Source of the DNA: Euphorbia lathyris
Taxonomy: Eukaryota > Streptophyta > Magnoliopsida > Malpighiales > Euphorbiaceae
NCBI RefSeq assembly: GCF_963576675.1
Contig: NC_088919.1
Coordinates: forward strand, 62,206,578-62,270,577
DNA: 64,000 nt
Reading direction: 5' to 3'
Positions 1 to 11,325 of this stretch are shown one piece after another. The notes beneath the pieces are model-generated. The model was not told where the DNA came from and did no database searches. It saw nothing but the letters and a program-made list of their open reading frames with translations. The position numbers were made by a program, and so were the translations under genes. The first letter of the stretch is position 1. Every line of letters starts with the position of its first letter.

Positions 1-573
1 CCAGGATTCTAGTAGCACCAGATGGAGGAGGTGTTGGGTGCTGTTCTTGAGTGGAAGTGCCAGTATGGTCAGCAACTGGACTTTGATTTGGATTAGCAGC
101 AGGAACTGACTGCTCAATATTCTGCGAAGTGTGATGGGAAGGAGGTGGATCTGCAGAGATATTTACCTGCTCAACATGGACTTGAGTTGGTGCAGGAAGA
201 GGCACCTCAGGTTGAGCAGGATTTTCCATAGCTTGCTTGTCTCCTTGAGCAACTAGGACTTCGAGCTCTTGCTCGGTTTGGTTTGGATTTTCTGGAGTCT
301 TGGCGTGTTGCTCAGTACGAGTAACAGAGGCTTGTTTTTCCTGTGTAGAGGACTCAGGATGCTTTGAGAAGAACTTAAATTGGGTATCCGTGAGGTTAGT
401 GATTTCATCCATCAGAGGCAAATCATCCAGGAGATCAATAATTGGAGATTTGTAGGCCTTCTTCTTAAGCCTTTTCAACTCTTTGGTCCTTGGAGGGGAA
501 GGGTCAGCAGGAATGGAATCAAGAGATGACTCTACCCCGAGATTAGAGTTGAGACCTTCCATGACTAGTTCTT

Positions 574-2587
574 TGTAACGTCCGTAAAAAAATATAAATA
601 AATATTTTCTCATATAATTTAAGTAGATTGATGCATATTATAATAAAATAGCATTACACATATTTAGAGTATGTAAGTGGTTTAATTGTTTATCACTTAA
701 TATATGTAAGGGCTTTTTTGTAAATAAAAAGAAAGGAGGTTACAATTTTGATATTTGAACTAGGATAGGAGGTTACGGTTTTGGCAGGGACTTTTACAAA
801 AGAAAAAGAAAAGCTAAACCCTATTTTCTCTTTTTAATTCCCATCATCGTTGCCGCAAGAAAACCCATTGGAGATTTTAGGGATTTTTACTTGATTTTCT
901 ACTCTAAAGGTATGTAATGGCTTTACCATTAATTAATATTGGTTTCTTTATCTTTTGTCAAGTTTTTATTGGTACCATTAATTTGTGGCACACCTTTTCA
1001 AAATAGAATTTTTTGGGAATGGATTTAGTCCACATTTTCTTCTTCTTTTGGGTCCAAACAAACTTTGGAAAAACTTTAATATTTTAATCCTATTTCTTTC
1101 CATGTAGTTTCATTATTATCATTATTATATATTGTTGTGATTTTGGTACTTATATTTTTATATCAAATTAAAGTTTCAGAACTCTTAGTTTAGAGAGTTT
1201 ATTTCTTTTAGATTATGTAAACTATTAATTATGTAAATATATTTAATAACGTGTTAGAAATTATGGTATATATATAGGACACGAGGATCAAGCGGACGAT
1301 AAAACCGAAGAAAACGCTTAGTTAAATTGTCTGCAAGTGTTATAGGTGAGTAGTTAATTAAACATATGGTACCTTTGATTGTATGTTTGCTGCTATATTG
1401 ACTACTTGATATAAATTGTTTAAATTGGTGATCTATGTGTTTGACATGTATATATGATACTTTGATGATGAGCATGTTGGTAGGAAGATATTTGAGAATG
1501 ATGTTGACAATGATGACATGAGGACGAGAAATATATATATATATGTAAATTTGATTATAGACAATGTCAGAGATATGAGAATAAGAGCTTAAACTAGGAT
1601 AGTATATTCAATGGTTGCGAATGAAATGAGAAAAGTGAATATTGTGATTATATGAAATATTGACACCGGGTATTTGTTACGAAAGGGTGTCCGGTACCGG
1701 GTATTTGTTACGATAGGGTACCTAGAGATATATTATTGGGCTACCGGGTATTTGTTACGATAGGGTATGCCCATGATATAGATATTATGGCCATGCAACC
1801 ATTGAGTATTACTAGACTAGGATAAGCAGGGCCCTTAAATTAAATGACTATTAAATTGCAATTCGTTGTACATGTTGTTTGATAACCTATAAATTAAACG
1901 CACGAAACTATTGTATGCGCATGTGGTTGAACTGTGTATTTAATTAACTATCTTATTGAGTCGGCAGCTCACCCCTTGCCACCACCACTTTTCAAGAATA
2001 AGAGATTAGGGACGCTGGTTCCGATCGGTCAGTATGTGAAGTCGTCATTATTAGGATTTTCTTTTACTATCTCGATTAATTACTGAGACCTTGTATGTCA
2101 ATTTATATATTATTAGTTCAATTGACATCAAAACTATGTCCTTGTGCGGTAATAAGTTTCGGTACATTTTTTTTAGCTTATATGAAATAGTATTTTGAAG
2201 ATTGAATGTTTTAGTTAACTAATTTTTTTTTATTCGAAATGTTTCGATTTTTCTTTTAAATTTATTTTAACTAATTTATTTTCAAGATTATTCTTAAGTT
2301 GGTTAAGACTATTTTCGGTTTCATGTTGGTGATGTACATGTATGTATTCTGTAAAATTGATCATCTTATATTTGATCAGTAAACAAACTTTTGTCCTTTT
2401 CTTTTATATACATATTCTATTAAATAATAACTACTTTTAAGTCTTAGATTGTTACCTATATATATATATACATATATATTTATATATAAATGATAATTAT
2501 GATTACATCATATTTATTTATGATACTTTCTAATTATGATTTTATTTCATTTTATTTTAATTTATTTTATTTGAAATGGGCGTCACA
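574..2587 (+). mobile_element. Solo LTR of a Ty3/gypsy-type element (2014 bp)
   Basis: The segment starts TGTAACGTCC and ends GGGCGTCACA, a near-complementary TG...CA pair. It is flanked by a perfect 5-bp duplication TTCTT (569-573 and 2588-2592). No gag, pol, primer site or polypurine tract lies inside, so the element was reduced to one LTR by recombination. Start, length and orientation resemble the LTRs of the chromovirus-like element at 54125. Removing it rejoins the extra ORF of the host Sirevirus, confirming the insertion boundaries. Confidence 0.9.
1665..1766 (+). repeat. Triplicated 24-bp-class motif inside the solo LTR
   Basis: The motif ACCGGGTATTTGTTACGATA followed by GGGT occurs three times at spacings of about 31 and 47 bp, with one substitution in the first copy. 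It lies in the middle of the LTR. Its role is unknown; direct repeats in the U3 part of LTRs often act as enhancers, which is only an inference here. Confidence 0.75.
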
Positions 2588-4157
2588 TTCTTGCTCTGGG
2601 AGCACAGCATCAACTGTCTTACTCTGTACAGTTGGATTTTCATCTTGCTCAAGATTCCCTGTTTGTTCTTGCTCAGCATGAGCTTCTTGATGTTGCTCAA
2701 CATCCTCATCATTATCATGCCGACCTGTATTGTTTCTTACTTCTGCTGCCTGGTCAGCCGGGATTTGCTCAAGGTCAATCTCTTGGCTTCTTATAAAGTG
2801 GGAATCATCAGGAACTGAAATACCAAGAGGGACAGCATCAATTGGTCTTGGATAAGGAATTTTCTTTTTCTTCTTCAGAGGGGTTTCCTCACTTTCCAGT
2901 TCTTCAGGCTCATCTTGCCTCTTTCTTTTCTCTGCTGACTGACCATGCTCAGCATCAATTTTCTTTCCCTTTGAGACAACCCTGATTTTCTTTGGAACAT
3001 CATCAACATTTTTTGAGCTGGTTTGGGTTGCTTTTCATTTTCGGTCAGCATCAGCCTTTTTCACTTGCTTTCCCTTCCTGGTCAGCATACCCTTGTCTTC
3101 CTCAGCTTCACCTGCTACCTTCTTTCCCTTTTTCTCCTTTGTTGGTTGGTCAAAAGCCAAACCAAACAGAATACCAGCAGTGATCTCAGTTCCCCAGACT
3201 TCGATCTCTTCAACCAAACTGACTTGATAATCCTTGAGGATTTTGGTGATGAGAGATCCTAACCTAAGCGTACCAGAACTTCGCAGAAATCCACCAATGA
3301 GAAAGACTGGCATATTCAGAGGCTTGTAGGTCAGCATGTGCCAGATGAAGCACTGCTCGAAATTCGTTGCTGAGGAGGTACAGTTGACTTTTGGAAAGAT
3401 AAAATTGGTCACGATGTAATGGGCCATCTTTTGGTCTCGACCCATGCAAGTACTAGATACTTCTCCTACGTAACCGGGAGGTCTACATAATTCAGCTGGG
3501 AATTTAATCTTACCATGGTCGTTTGTGGTTCGTAGTTCAGTCCCTTTGTTCTTCAGCTTCAGCAACTTAGCCAGATAGGGAGGATTGATGAAAATCTCCT
3601 TTCCCTGTACCTCAGTGACCAAGTAATCCCTATTATCGTTGGCTACTTTCAGGTTGGTGTAGAACTCCTTTACCAGTTCAGGATAATTAGCCTCATGAAT
3701 GGAGAATAGTCCTTCCCAGCCGTTCTTAGATATCCATTCGCAGAAGGGTTTTTCTGCTTCCACAAACCCTTTTGAGAACCAACGTGAATGATCGATCTTA
3801 TCCCCCTTAACGTGATTGTATACTAGTGAGTAGGTTCTGGGTTTCTTACCTTTCTCCTTCTGAGTCTTTTTCGACGAACCAGCTTGGTCAGCTTTGGGGT
3901 TTTTGGCGATGGTGCTGACTTGAGTTTGGTCAGGCTGACCACCCTCTTGGGATTCTGTGGACGTTTCTTCATACTCCTCCTGAGTAGAAGATGAAGGATT
4001 TTCATCGGAGTGATTTTGATCGTACTCAGCTCCGGAGAGGTTTTGGGAGTCAGACATTTTCTTAAGAGTTTTTGAACGATCTGGGATTTTCGAGAGTTGG
4101 AAATAGAATGCCAGAGATTTTTGAACGTAAAGAGTGGGAAATGGGAACTCTTCCACT

Positions 4158-4561
4158 ATTTATATTGTTACCGAAGAGATCTAATTCGTTGAATTGGTTG
4201 TTTTTCCTCGAGATGATAAATCGACAATTATTCTGACATTTATGACACATACGGCGTATGTATCTTTCCAATAATTATGCTTACGTCATCCTAGGTGGCT
4301 ATTCAATACGCGTGCTAGCATTAATTACGCAACAACATGTTACTCAGCATATGGAATATCAAACGTTTTGGAACTTTGAGTAGTCAGTTTTACGTAGGAT
4401 AGTTGTTTGTGGACTTAGTAACTCAGCTTAGGATAATCACTCAGTATGTATATCTACTCAGCATAGGGTGATTTCATGTCATTTTTAACTCAACATGCAA
4501 CAGTTACTAATTTTTCACAAATCACTTAGCATGGTAATCACTCAACATTAAGCTCATAGAA
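4158..4561 (-). other. Non-coding spacer between pol and the extra ORF, rich in CTCAGC/GTCAGC words
   Basis: No ORF of note. The stretch from about 4320 to 4560 repeats variants of ACTCAGYAT and ACTCAACAT many times. It would hold the leader or splice acceptor of the downstream ORF if that is expressed from a subgenomic RNA, but no specific site can be assigned. Confidence 0.5.
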
Positions 4562-6733
4562 TTATTGAAGAGGATTAGACATACCGATAGCTTCCCTTAA
4601 TATGTTAAATTGCTCACGAGCCAAAGGCTTGGTGAAGATATCCGCAAACTGTTCATCTGTTGGAACGTAGGTCAGCTTAATCTCACCCTTGAGTACATGG
4701 TCTCTAATGAAGTGATGCCTTATGCTGACATGCTTCATCCTGCTGTGTTGGATTGGATTTTTAGATAGGTCAATGGCGCTTTTATTGTCGCATTTGACTT
4801 CAATTGTTTCTGTTTTGACTCCATAATCCTCAAGCTGTTGCTTAATCCATAGGACTTGTGCAACACAGCTTCCAGCAGCTATGTACTCAGCTTCAGTTGT
4901 AGACAGGGAAACTGATGACTGCTTCTTGCTGAACCAAGATACTACACAGCTTCCAAGGAAGTGACATCCTCCCGAGGTACTTTTACGCTCTAGCTTATCT
5001 CGCTCATAGTCAGCATCAGTATATCCAATCAGTGTGAAGTCACTTGTATTTGGGTACCATAAACCTGCATTAACTGAGCTCTGCAAATATCTGAAAATTC
5101 TTTTTACAGCTATTAAGTGAGATTCCCTGGGGTCAGCTTGATATCTTGCACAATAACATACTGAGTACTGAATATCAGGTCTACTAGCGGTAAGGTAAAG
5201 TAGAGAGCCAATCATACCTCGATATAGCTTGCTATCTACAGACTTACCTTTCTCATCTTTGCATAGGACCGTATCAGTACCCATTGGGGTTGATATGGGT
5301 TTACAATCTTCCATATCAAACTTCTTTAGCATTTCTTTGGCATACTTAGACTGACTAATGAAGATGTCATTCTTACCTTGCTTGATTTGAAGTCCAAGGA
5401 AGAATTTGAGTTCACCCATCATAGACATTTCGAACTCAGTTTGCATCTGTTTACTAAACTCTTTGCACAAAGATTCGTCAGTAGCACCAAAGAATATATC
5501 GTCTACGTAAATTTGTGCCAGCAGGGTATGTTTACCCTTTTTCTTAATGAACAAGGTTGTGTCAGCTTTGCCTCTGACATAATTCCTAGTCAGCAGGAAG
5601 TTGGTCAACCTCTCATACCAAGCACGTGGTGCTTGCTTAAGGCCATATAAGGCCTTCTTGAGTTTATAAACGTGGTTTGGAAATTTTGGATCTTGAAACC
5701 CTGGAGGCTGACTAACATATACCTCTTCGTTTATAAAGCCATTAAGAAAAGCACTTTTAACATCCATTTGATATAACTTAAAATTCATATAGCTAGCATA
5801 TGCACACAGTATACGTATAGCCTCTAACCTAGCAACGGGTGCAAAAGTCTCACCGTAGTCGATGCCCTTTTGCTGACTATAGCCTTGGGCTACAAGTCGA
5901 GCTTTATTTCGGACTACGTTGCCTAGCTCATCTAGTTTATTTCTAAAGACCCACTTAGTTCCTATGGTCTTTTTATTCGTTGGTCTAGGTACTAAATCCC
6001 ATACCTCATTTCTTATGAATTGATCAAGCTCTTCTTGCATAGCGTTGATCCAATATTCATCGTGCTCAGCATCAGCGAAATTCTTTGGCTCATGTATTGA
6101 GATGAAGGCAACATTGCTGAGATAATTCCTAAGCTGATCTCTTGTCATCAGCTTGTTGTCAGCAGCATCAAGAATGGACTTCTCCGAATGTCCTCTTGGG
6201 ATTTTTATTTCTTTGGGCAATGCTGAGTTGTTTGGAATAGGTGTTTCTACAATCTCTGCAGGAATAGATTGGTCAGCAAAGGTTATTTCAATTTCTTTCT
6301 TACCTTTGGTCAGCCCTTGTATTGATGACTCAGAGTCTCCATTTTGATCAGCGGAAGCTGAGCTTGGTTCATCTTCATCGAGCCGAGTTGACTTTCTTGC
6401 AGGGCCAGCTTCATCGAACTCAATATGGACAGACTCTTCTACAACCTGAGTTCGTTTATTATACACTCTATATGCTTTGCTGTTAGTTGAGTACCCTAAA
6501 AAGATCGCTTCGTCAGCTTTAGCATCAAACTTTGCAAGATTATCCTTTGTGTTGAGTATAAAACATTTACATCCAAAAGCACGAAAGTAGCCAATGTTGG
6601 GCTTTCGTCCTTTCCAAAGTTCATATGGGGTTTTCTTAAGAATAGGTCTAACTAAAGCCCTATTGAGAATGTAGCACGTTGTGTGGACAGCTTTACCCCA
6701 GAAATACTTTGGAAGCCTATTTTCACTCAGCAT
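4562..6733 (-). pseudogene. Sirevirus-like pol: end of integrase, reverse transcriptase and RNase H
   Basis: This is the longest open part of the element (723 codons). It begins within the integrase C-terminal region ([18 protein letters not shown]), then an acidic Ser-rich linker, then the Ty1/copia RT domain from EVWDLVPRP through KSAFLNGFI and the YVDD catalytic box, and ends with RNase H ([20 protein letters not shown]) and the terminal FADIFTKPL motif. All RT catalytic features look intact. The frame is continuous with the integrase segment upstream except for a TAA at about 6788. It would copy element RNA into DNA in cytoplasmic particles, but the stops and frameshifts elsewhere make it inactive. 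Confidence 0.92.
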
Positions 6734-7402
6734 TGTCCTAGCTATCTCGACAATTGTTCTGTTCTTCCTTTCAACAACCCCATTTTGTTAAGGTGTTCTA
6801 GGAGCAGAGAAATTGTGGTCAATACCACCGGCTTCACAGAATTCATCAAATTGTTGGTTTTTGAATTCTCCACCATTGTCACTTCTAATATGAGCTACTT
6901 TTAGGTCTTTGTCATTTTCAAGTTTCTTAATCAATGTTGTGAACATCTCAAATGTTTCATCCTTGCTACTCAGCAAGATGATCCAAGTGTACTGAGAGAA
7001 ATCGTCTACAATGACTAAGGAAAATTTCTTACCTCCCAAGCTGAGTGGCTAGACAGGTCCGAAAAGATCCAAGTGTAGTAATTCCAATGGTCTCTTGGTT
7101 GAGACAATGTTTTTACTTTGAAATGACTTCTTAGTTTGTTTACCTTGCTGACAAGCATTACACAATTGATCTTTTTCAAATTTAAGTTTGGGCAATCCCT
7201 CAACTAGTTGCTTTCTAGCTAATTTGGCAAGAAGGTCCATACTTACATGACCAAGTCTTCTATGCCATAGCAAGGAGTTATCCTCTTTTGACACTAAGCA
7301 TATATTTTTAGAAAACTGTTTTTCTAACTCAGCATGTATACATTGTCTACACGAGGGGCAGTTAAAATCAATTCGTTTGTTTTTCCCTCGAGTATTTGAC
7401 AC
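6734..7402 (-). pseudogene. Sirevirus-like integrase core, two nonsense codons
   Basis: From the right, the HHCC zinc-binding part (WHRRLGHVS ... CNACQQGK), then the DDE core ([28 protein letters not shown]). A TAG at about 7047 follows LFGPV and a TAA at about 6788 sits in the conserved [11 protein letters not shown] motif, where CAA (Gln) is expected. Both stops leave the frame unchanged. A one-base frameshift near 7340 separates this frame from the protease frame. Confidence 0.88.
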
Positions 7403-7689
7403 TGAGTATCATCAAATACAACCTTTCTGCCGCTCTTGCAAAGCTGGGCTACACTCAGCAGATTGTATTTGAGACCTTTAACTAAGGAGACTGACTCAAT
7501 AGTAGGGTTACCTCCGATAGTACCTGAGCCGACTATCTTACCCTTCTTATTGTCTCCAAAGCTTACACTTCCACCTCGTTTAAGCTCTAATGTGATGAAT
7601 TGAGTTTCATCACCAGTCATGTGCCTCGAGCATGCGCTGTCTATATACCACAGTTTTGATTTCTCCACGCATCTCAGGCTCACCTGCAT
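7324..7689 (-). pseudogene. Sirevirus-like aspartic protease segment
   Basis: The active-site box reads LWYIDSACSRHMTG, with the catalytic Asp present and the usual Gly of DSG replaced by Ala. It is followed by the family's GDNKKGKIVGSGTIG and GLKYNLLSVAQLC segments. The frame closes just after a short overlap with the integrase frame, reflecting a small indel. It would process the gag-pol polyprotein. Confidence 0.85.
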
Positions 7690-7759
7690 TTTAGACTATT
7701 CATCTTTAGGTACCCAATTCTTTTTGGGTCCTCGTTTGTTAGCATAGACGGGTGCAAAG

Positions 7760-8281
7760 TCATTTTAATTTGTGACGAAATACTTTTATAGTGTGGCCAC
7801 TTTTACCACAGAAGTCACAATGAATTACCCTTTGAGGGTGATGTTGAGTGTGGTCAGCATTATTGTGCTGAGCATGCCAACATACCTTAGTGGTATGTCC
7901 TTTCTTTCCGCAAAAGTCACATTGGACAATCCGCTTATTGTACCAACACACTTCTCTTGTGTGTCCCTTTTTCCCACAACAGTCACACTACGTGAGCTGT
8001 TTATACTGACTAGTACTTGAGTACTCAGCATGGGATTTATTTTTATTTGAGCCTCTTATTTGGCTCTGTAGGGTAGTGACATCCTTTTTCAGTTTCTTTG
8101 AATCTGATTGGACCTCCGAGACAAACTTATGCATAAGTTCTATGTTACTATGCAAAGTTGAGTTGTCTTGGAGAAGATATCGGAGGTCACTCAGCTTGAC
8201 CTCTTCAATCTCATCACACCGCCTGCTGAGTGCCTTTACTTTCTTATTGCACTTTTTAGTTAGCGCATATAAATCACTCAT
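7760..8281 (-). pseudogene. Sirevirus gag C-terminal part: coiled coil and three serial zinc knuckles
   Basis: Starting at ATG 8281, the protein has a charged helix with heptad-like spacing (SDLYALTKKCNKKVKALSRR ...), then three knuckles in tandem: CDCCGKKGHTREVC (about 7948-7990), CDFCGKKGHTTKVC (about 7880-7925) and CDFCGKSGHTIKV, whose last Cys is replaced by Phe (about 7781-7825). A stop lies between the coil and the first knuckle but the frame is kept. Knuckles of this CX2CX4HX4C type bind element RNA. Confidence 0.8.
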
Positions 8282-9462
8282 TTCTAAGCAAAATTAAGGA
8301 TGTTACCTCATTATCGTGTTCCTCCTGGTCAGTTTCATCAGAGAGGCCAGCTTGCTCAGAGTAAGTGCAATCAGCATCATCGGCCATGAAGCATATATTT
8401 GCTGTTTCATTTGCATCAGCTACCGATGAGGTTGACTCATCACTATCACTCCATGTGGCTACCATAGCCTTTATGGTGCCCTTCTTGTCTTTCTTCAGCA
8501 TGGGACAGCTTGACTTGATATGCCCAGTTTGGTGGCACTCGAAACATGTGACAGGCTTTGAGCTGTCCTTCTTATATTTGTTGTCGCTGGGCTCAGCTTT
8601 GTATTTGTCATTTCTTCTGAATGACCTTTTGATGTTCCTATCATTCTTCCTGAACAGCTTCTTCATTTTCCTAGTGAACATTGCCATTTCCTCATCATCA
8701 GATGAGTCATTCGGTGGAGTCAGCTTTCACGACGAGTGATTTTTGTTTCTTGTCTTCTAACTTCTCTTTTTCTTCAAAGTTTTTCATTGATATCTCATGA
8801 GTCAGCAACGATCCGATCAGCTCATCATACTTATACATAGTCAGGTCCTGAGCTTCCTCCACTGCAGTCTTTTTGGCCTGCCAGCTTTTGGGAAGACTTC
8901 TCAAGATCTTCTTCACCTGTTCTTCCTCGGTGAAGTTCTTTCCAAGTCTTTTCAGCTCATTTATAATGTTGGTAAATCTAGCGTTCATTCCCGAGATGTC
9001 CTCATTATCATTCATCTCGAACAACTCGTATAATCTCATATGCTGATTTACTTTTGATTCCTTGACCTTGCTTGTACCTTCGTAGGTTACTTCAAGCTTT
9101 TTCCAAATCTCCTGTGCTGACTCGCAACCTGAAATCTTATTGTATTCTGCAGCATCTAACGCACAGTGAAGCATATTGATAGCCGAAGCATTGTTTTATA
9201 ATTTTTTAAGGTCATCTTCTGACCACTCAGTTTCACTCTTAACAACTTTCTCATTGTTAACAGTTTTATATGGCACATATGGGCCTTGAACTATTGCAAG
9301 CCATGCACTCATGTTTGTGGCTTGAATAAAGTTCTTCATCCTATTCTTCCAGAATGTGTAATTGGATCCAAAGAATAGGGGAGGCCGACTAATTGATAAT
9401 CCCTCAGGGAGTATCTGTGTTGTTTGATTCCCGGGAAGGAAACGAGTGCTGTTCTCAACCAT
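8274..9462 (-). pseudogene. Sirevirus-like gag (capsid region)
   Basis: The start is ATG 9460-9462, about 50 bp inside the primer binding site. The capsid-type segments follow: GSNYTFWKNRMKNFI, SAQEIWKKLEVTYEGT, VKKILRSLPKSW and YDELIGSLLTHE, all typical of plant Ty1/copia gag (UBN2/DUF4219 type). A CCHC knuckle CFECHQTGHIKSSC is at about 8560. A nonsense codon lies at 9196 and frameshifts near 8720 and 8280 separate it from the downstream gag part. Confidence 0.85.
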
Positions 9463-9510
9463 TTATTGGGATCAGCTCAAGATAGTTATATCTTTGAGTA
9501 GTGAGCTTAG

Positions 9511-9522
9511 GCTCTGATACCA
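9511..9522 (-). other. Primer binding site, tRNA-iMet type
   Basis: On the minus strand this reads TGGTATCAGAGC, complementary to the 3' end of plant initiator tRNA-Met, two bases inside the LTR edge. It fixes the element's orientation and LTR boundary. Confidence 0.92.
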
Positions 9523-9540
9523 CTTGTTGGTCCCGTGTGA

Positions 9541-9568
9541 TTAGTTCCAAGGGGGGGTTAGGAACTAA
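9541..9568. repeat. Hairpin near the inner end of the Sirevirus LTR
   Basis: TTAGTTCC (9541-9548) and GGAACTAA (9561-9568) form a perfect 8-bp stem around a G-rich 12-base loop. The position, just inside the 3' end of the LTR on the element's own strand, suits an RNA 3'-end structure. That role is inferred. Confidence 0.7.
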
Positions 9569-10280
9569 TGTAACTTTTTCGTTAATTAATCTTGCTGACT
9601 TGATAATTTTGGTGAGTTTATTAACTCAGCTTTGGTCAGCTTGGCCGATCTTAATGTAAGACAGCTTTAGTCAGATGTTGACTAAGACTGTTTCACTTGG
9701 GAGTTGGGAATTGACACTTTTGTGGTCAGCCTCCAACTCAGCACTCTGATTTACTCAGTGTCAGCTTTAAACAGTTTATATGCTGAGTAAATATAGCAAA
9801 CAACACACGCACATATATATATTTTGAGAGAGTTAGAAATTACTCAGTATCACTTATCCTGGTTCGGCTTCTCTGCCTACGTCCAGTCTCCAGACTCCTC
9901 CGGGCTTTTAGAATCCAATACTGAGCTCTTTAAAGGTAGAGCACAAACCGATTATAAGGCAGTTGAATATGCAAGAGTACCTTCCTCTATTCGTCTACTC
10001 AACTCCTACTAAGTGCTACACTCCAGCACCTAGATTTCTCTACCACTGAGTACTTACAACCAAATACTCAGCACAACACTCTCAATTCACAATTAATACA
10101 ATTTGCTCTTTTTCAGATAAAGAACACTTTAGATGATTACAAAACAATCAATCTAGCATTTACACAGAGAATAGAAAGTTGGTGTAAGATCTCTTTCTTG
10201 TTTTTGAGTGCTTTGAATTTGTATCTTTCTCACTTGTATTTTCTATATTGATTCGGCAATGATCCAAGAGAATTTCTTGT

Positions 10281-10289
10281 CCTTTTATA
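10281..10289 (-). promoter_or_regulatory. Candidate TATA box in the Sirevirus LTR
   Basis: On the minus strand this reads TATAAAAGG, the best plant-type TATA box in this LTR, roughly 720 bp from the element-proximal LTR end. It would direct genomic RNA synthesis. Confidence 0.55.
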
Positions 10290-11121
10290 GTAGTAAAATG
10301 ATTTGAATTTGATTTGTCTGTTGAATCCAAAACGGCTCTTTTGGGGGACAAACTTCTGGTCAACTTTAGATGTGCAGGCCAATCTTGTTTTCTGATTTCT
10401 TTAGATGTCAGGCTTGTCTTCTTCCTATAGGTTTTGTCTTCTTGCAGCAGTTTGTCTTGTAGCTACGAACAGTTGACCCATGCATCTCGGAATTTGGCTT
10501 TTGCGTAATTCCAAGGCTTCAATTATTGGTGCAGACAGTTGTTGGATTTGTCTTTTAGCTAACAGACCGTTCATGATGTCCTGAAGATCACTCAGCTTCA
10601 CTCCGATAGTCATTGTCTTTGATTGTCACCAAATCTCATACTGAGTTCTTTTTCACTCAGCTTCCATGGTCAGCTTCGTTCTGCAAGATCTAGTTCTGAA
10701 GCAGACTTCTTTTATGCTGAGCTTCGTTCCACTCAGCTTCTTTGATCAGCTTCATTCTTAAGCTGTTGTTTTGAAGATGCCTTATCTTCTTTTGTGCTGA
10801 GTTGCCCTTCACTCAGCTTGTGTTGTGTTCTCATGCTGACATTGTCCTGTCTTAATTTTTATTTCCTTTTGCATTCATATTTATACTCAATATTGAACAA
10901 ACGGATTAGTACAATTAAATCAAAGCACTTAAATTTAATTGTCTCTTAATCATGGATTAAACTTAAATGATTTTGTCAAATCAAAATCTTGTGGAAAGGT
11001 GTTTCAACAATATCCACTTTGAGTTATTTTAATTTTCTATGGAAACATCCTAGTTCATTAATCCACTACCTTATCATTTTCAATGCTCTATTATTGACAG
11101 ATACATGTTTTCGCATATTTA

Positions 11122-11325
11122 GTTTGCTTGTCATTTTGCTTTTTCAATTTGGATGTATTTTTTAGTTTGCTTGTCATTTTGCTTTTTCAATTTGGATGTA
11201 TTTTTAGTTTGCTTGTCATTTTGCTTTTTCAATTTGGATGTATTTTTAGTTTGCTTATCATTTTGCATCTTCAATTTGGATGTATTTTTTGTTTGCTTGT
11301 CATTTTGCATCTTCAATTTGGATTG
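11122..11325 (+). repeat. 42-bp minisatellite, unit 1 (about 5 copies)
   Basis: Repeats of GTTTGCTTGTCATTTTGC followed by (T/A)TCTTCAATTTGGATGTATTTTT-type sequence. Because 42 is divisible by three, both strands show open frames with a 14-residue period; these are by-products, not genes. Confidence 0.9.

Larger units (their letters stand above)
1..4057 (-). pseudogene. Extra ORF downstream of pol, with putative plant transposon protein domain; split by a solo LTR
   Basis: The frame starts at ATG 4055-4057 (an in-frame upstream ATG is at 4156) and reads leftwards. About 250 residues resemble the 'putative plant transposon protein' domain (Pfam PF20167 type, from memory), including WFSKGF, ELVKEFYTNL and a hydrophobic HMLTYKPLNMPVFLIGGFL stretch. 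A Lys/Glu-rich basic segment follows. A TGA near 3035 interrupts the frame, then a low-complexity Gln/Glu/Pro-rich tail runs to 2593, is cut by the LTR at 574-2587, and resumes at 568 to beyond position 1. Its place corresponds to the env-like slot of Sireviruses, but I see no clear signal peptide or transmembrane anchor. Function unknown. Confidence 0.7.
1..11009 (-). mobile_element. Sirevirus-like Ty1/copia retrotransposon, left end outside window
   Basis: Read on the minus strand the order is LTR (9525-11009), initiator-Met-type primer binding site, gag, aspartic protease, integrase, reverse transcriptase-RNase H, then an extra ORF downstream of pol. The protease-integrase-RT order defines Ty1/copia; the extra downstream ORF and coiled gag with zinc knuckles resemble Sireviruses. 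The 3' LTR lies beyond position 1. Gag and pol carry both in-frame stops and frameshifts, so this copy is dead. It inserted into the first copy of a 2-kb tandem repeat: the DNA from 11010 rightwards matches the sequence following the same point in the next copies. A gypsy-type solo LTR later landed in its extra ORF. Confidence 0.88.
9525..11009 (-). mobile_element. 5' LTR of the Sirevirus-like element (1485 bp)
   Basis: On the plus strand it runs from TGTTGGTCCC to TTTCAACA, giving TG...CA ends with a 5-bp inverted match (TGTTG/CAACA). The inner edge abuts the primer binding site; the outer edge abuts DNA of the 2-kb tandem repeat. ATATC (11010-11014) should be the target duplication, but its partner is outside the window. 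Words of the CTCAGC/GTCAGC class are strikingly common. Confidence 0.88.

Noticed and set aside
1254..1475. 73-codon minus-strand ORF in the solo LTR
   Set aside because: It lies inside non-coding LTR sequence, has no motif, and is not expected in this LTR type.
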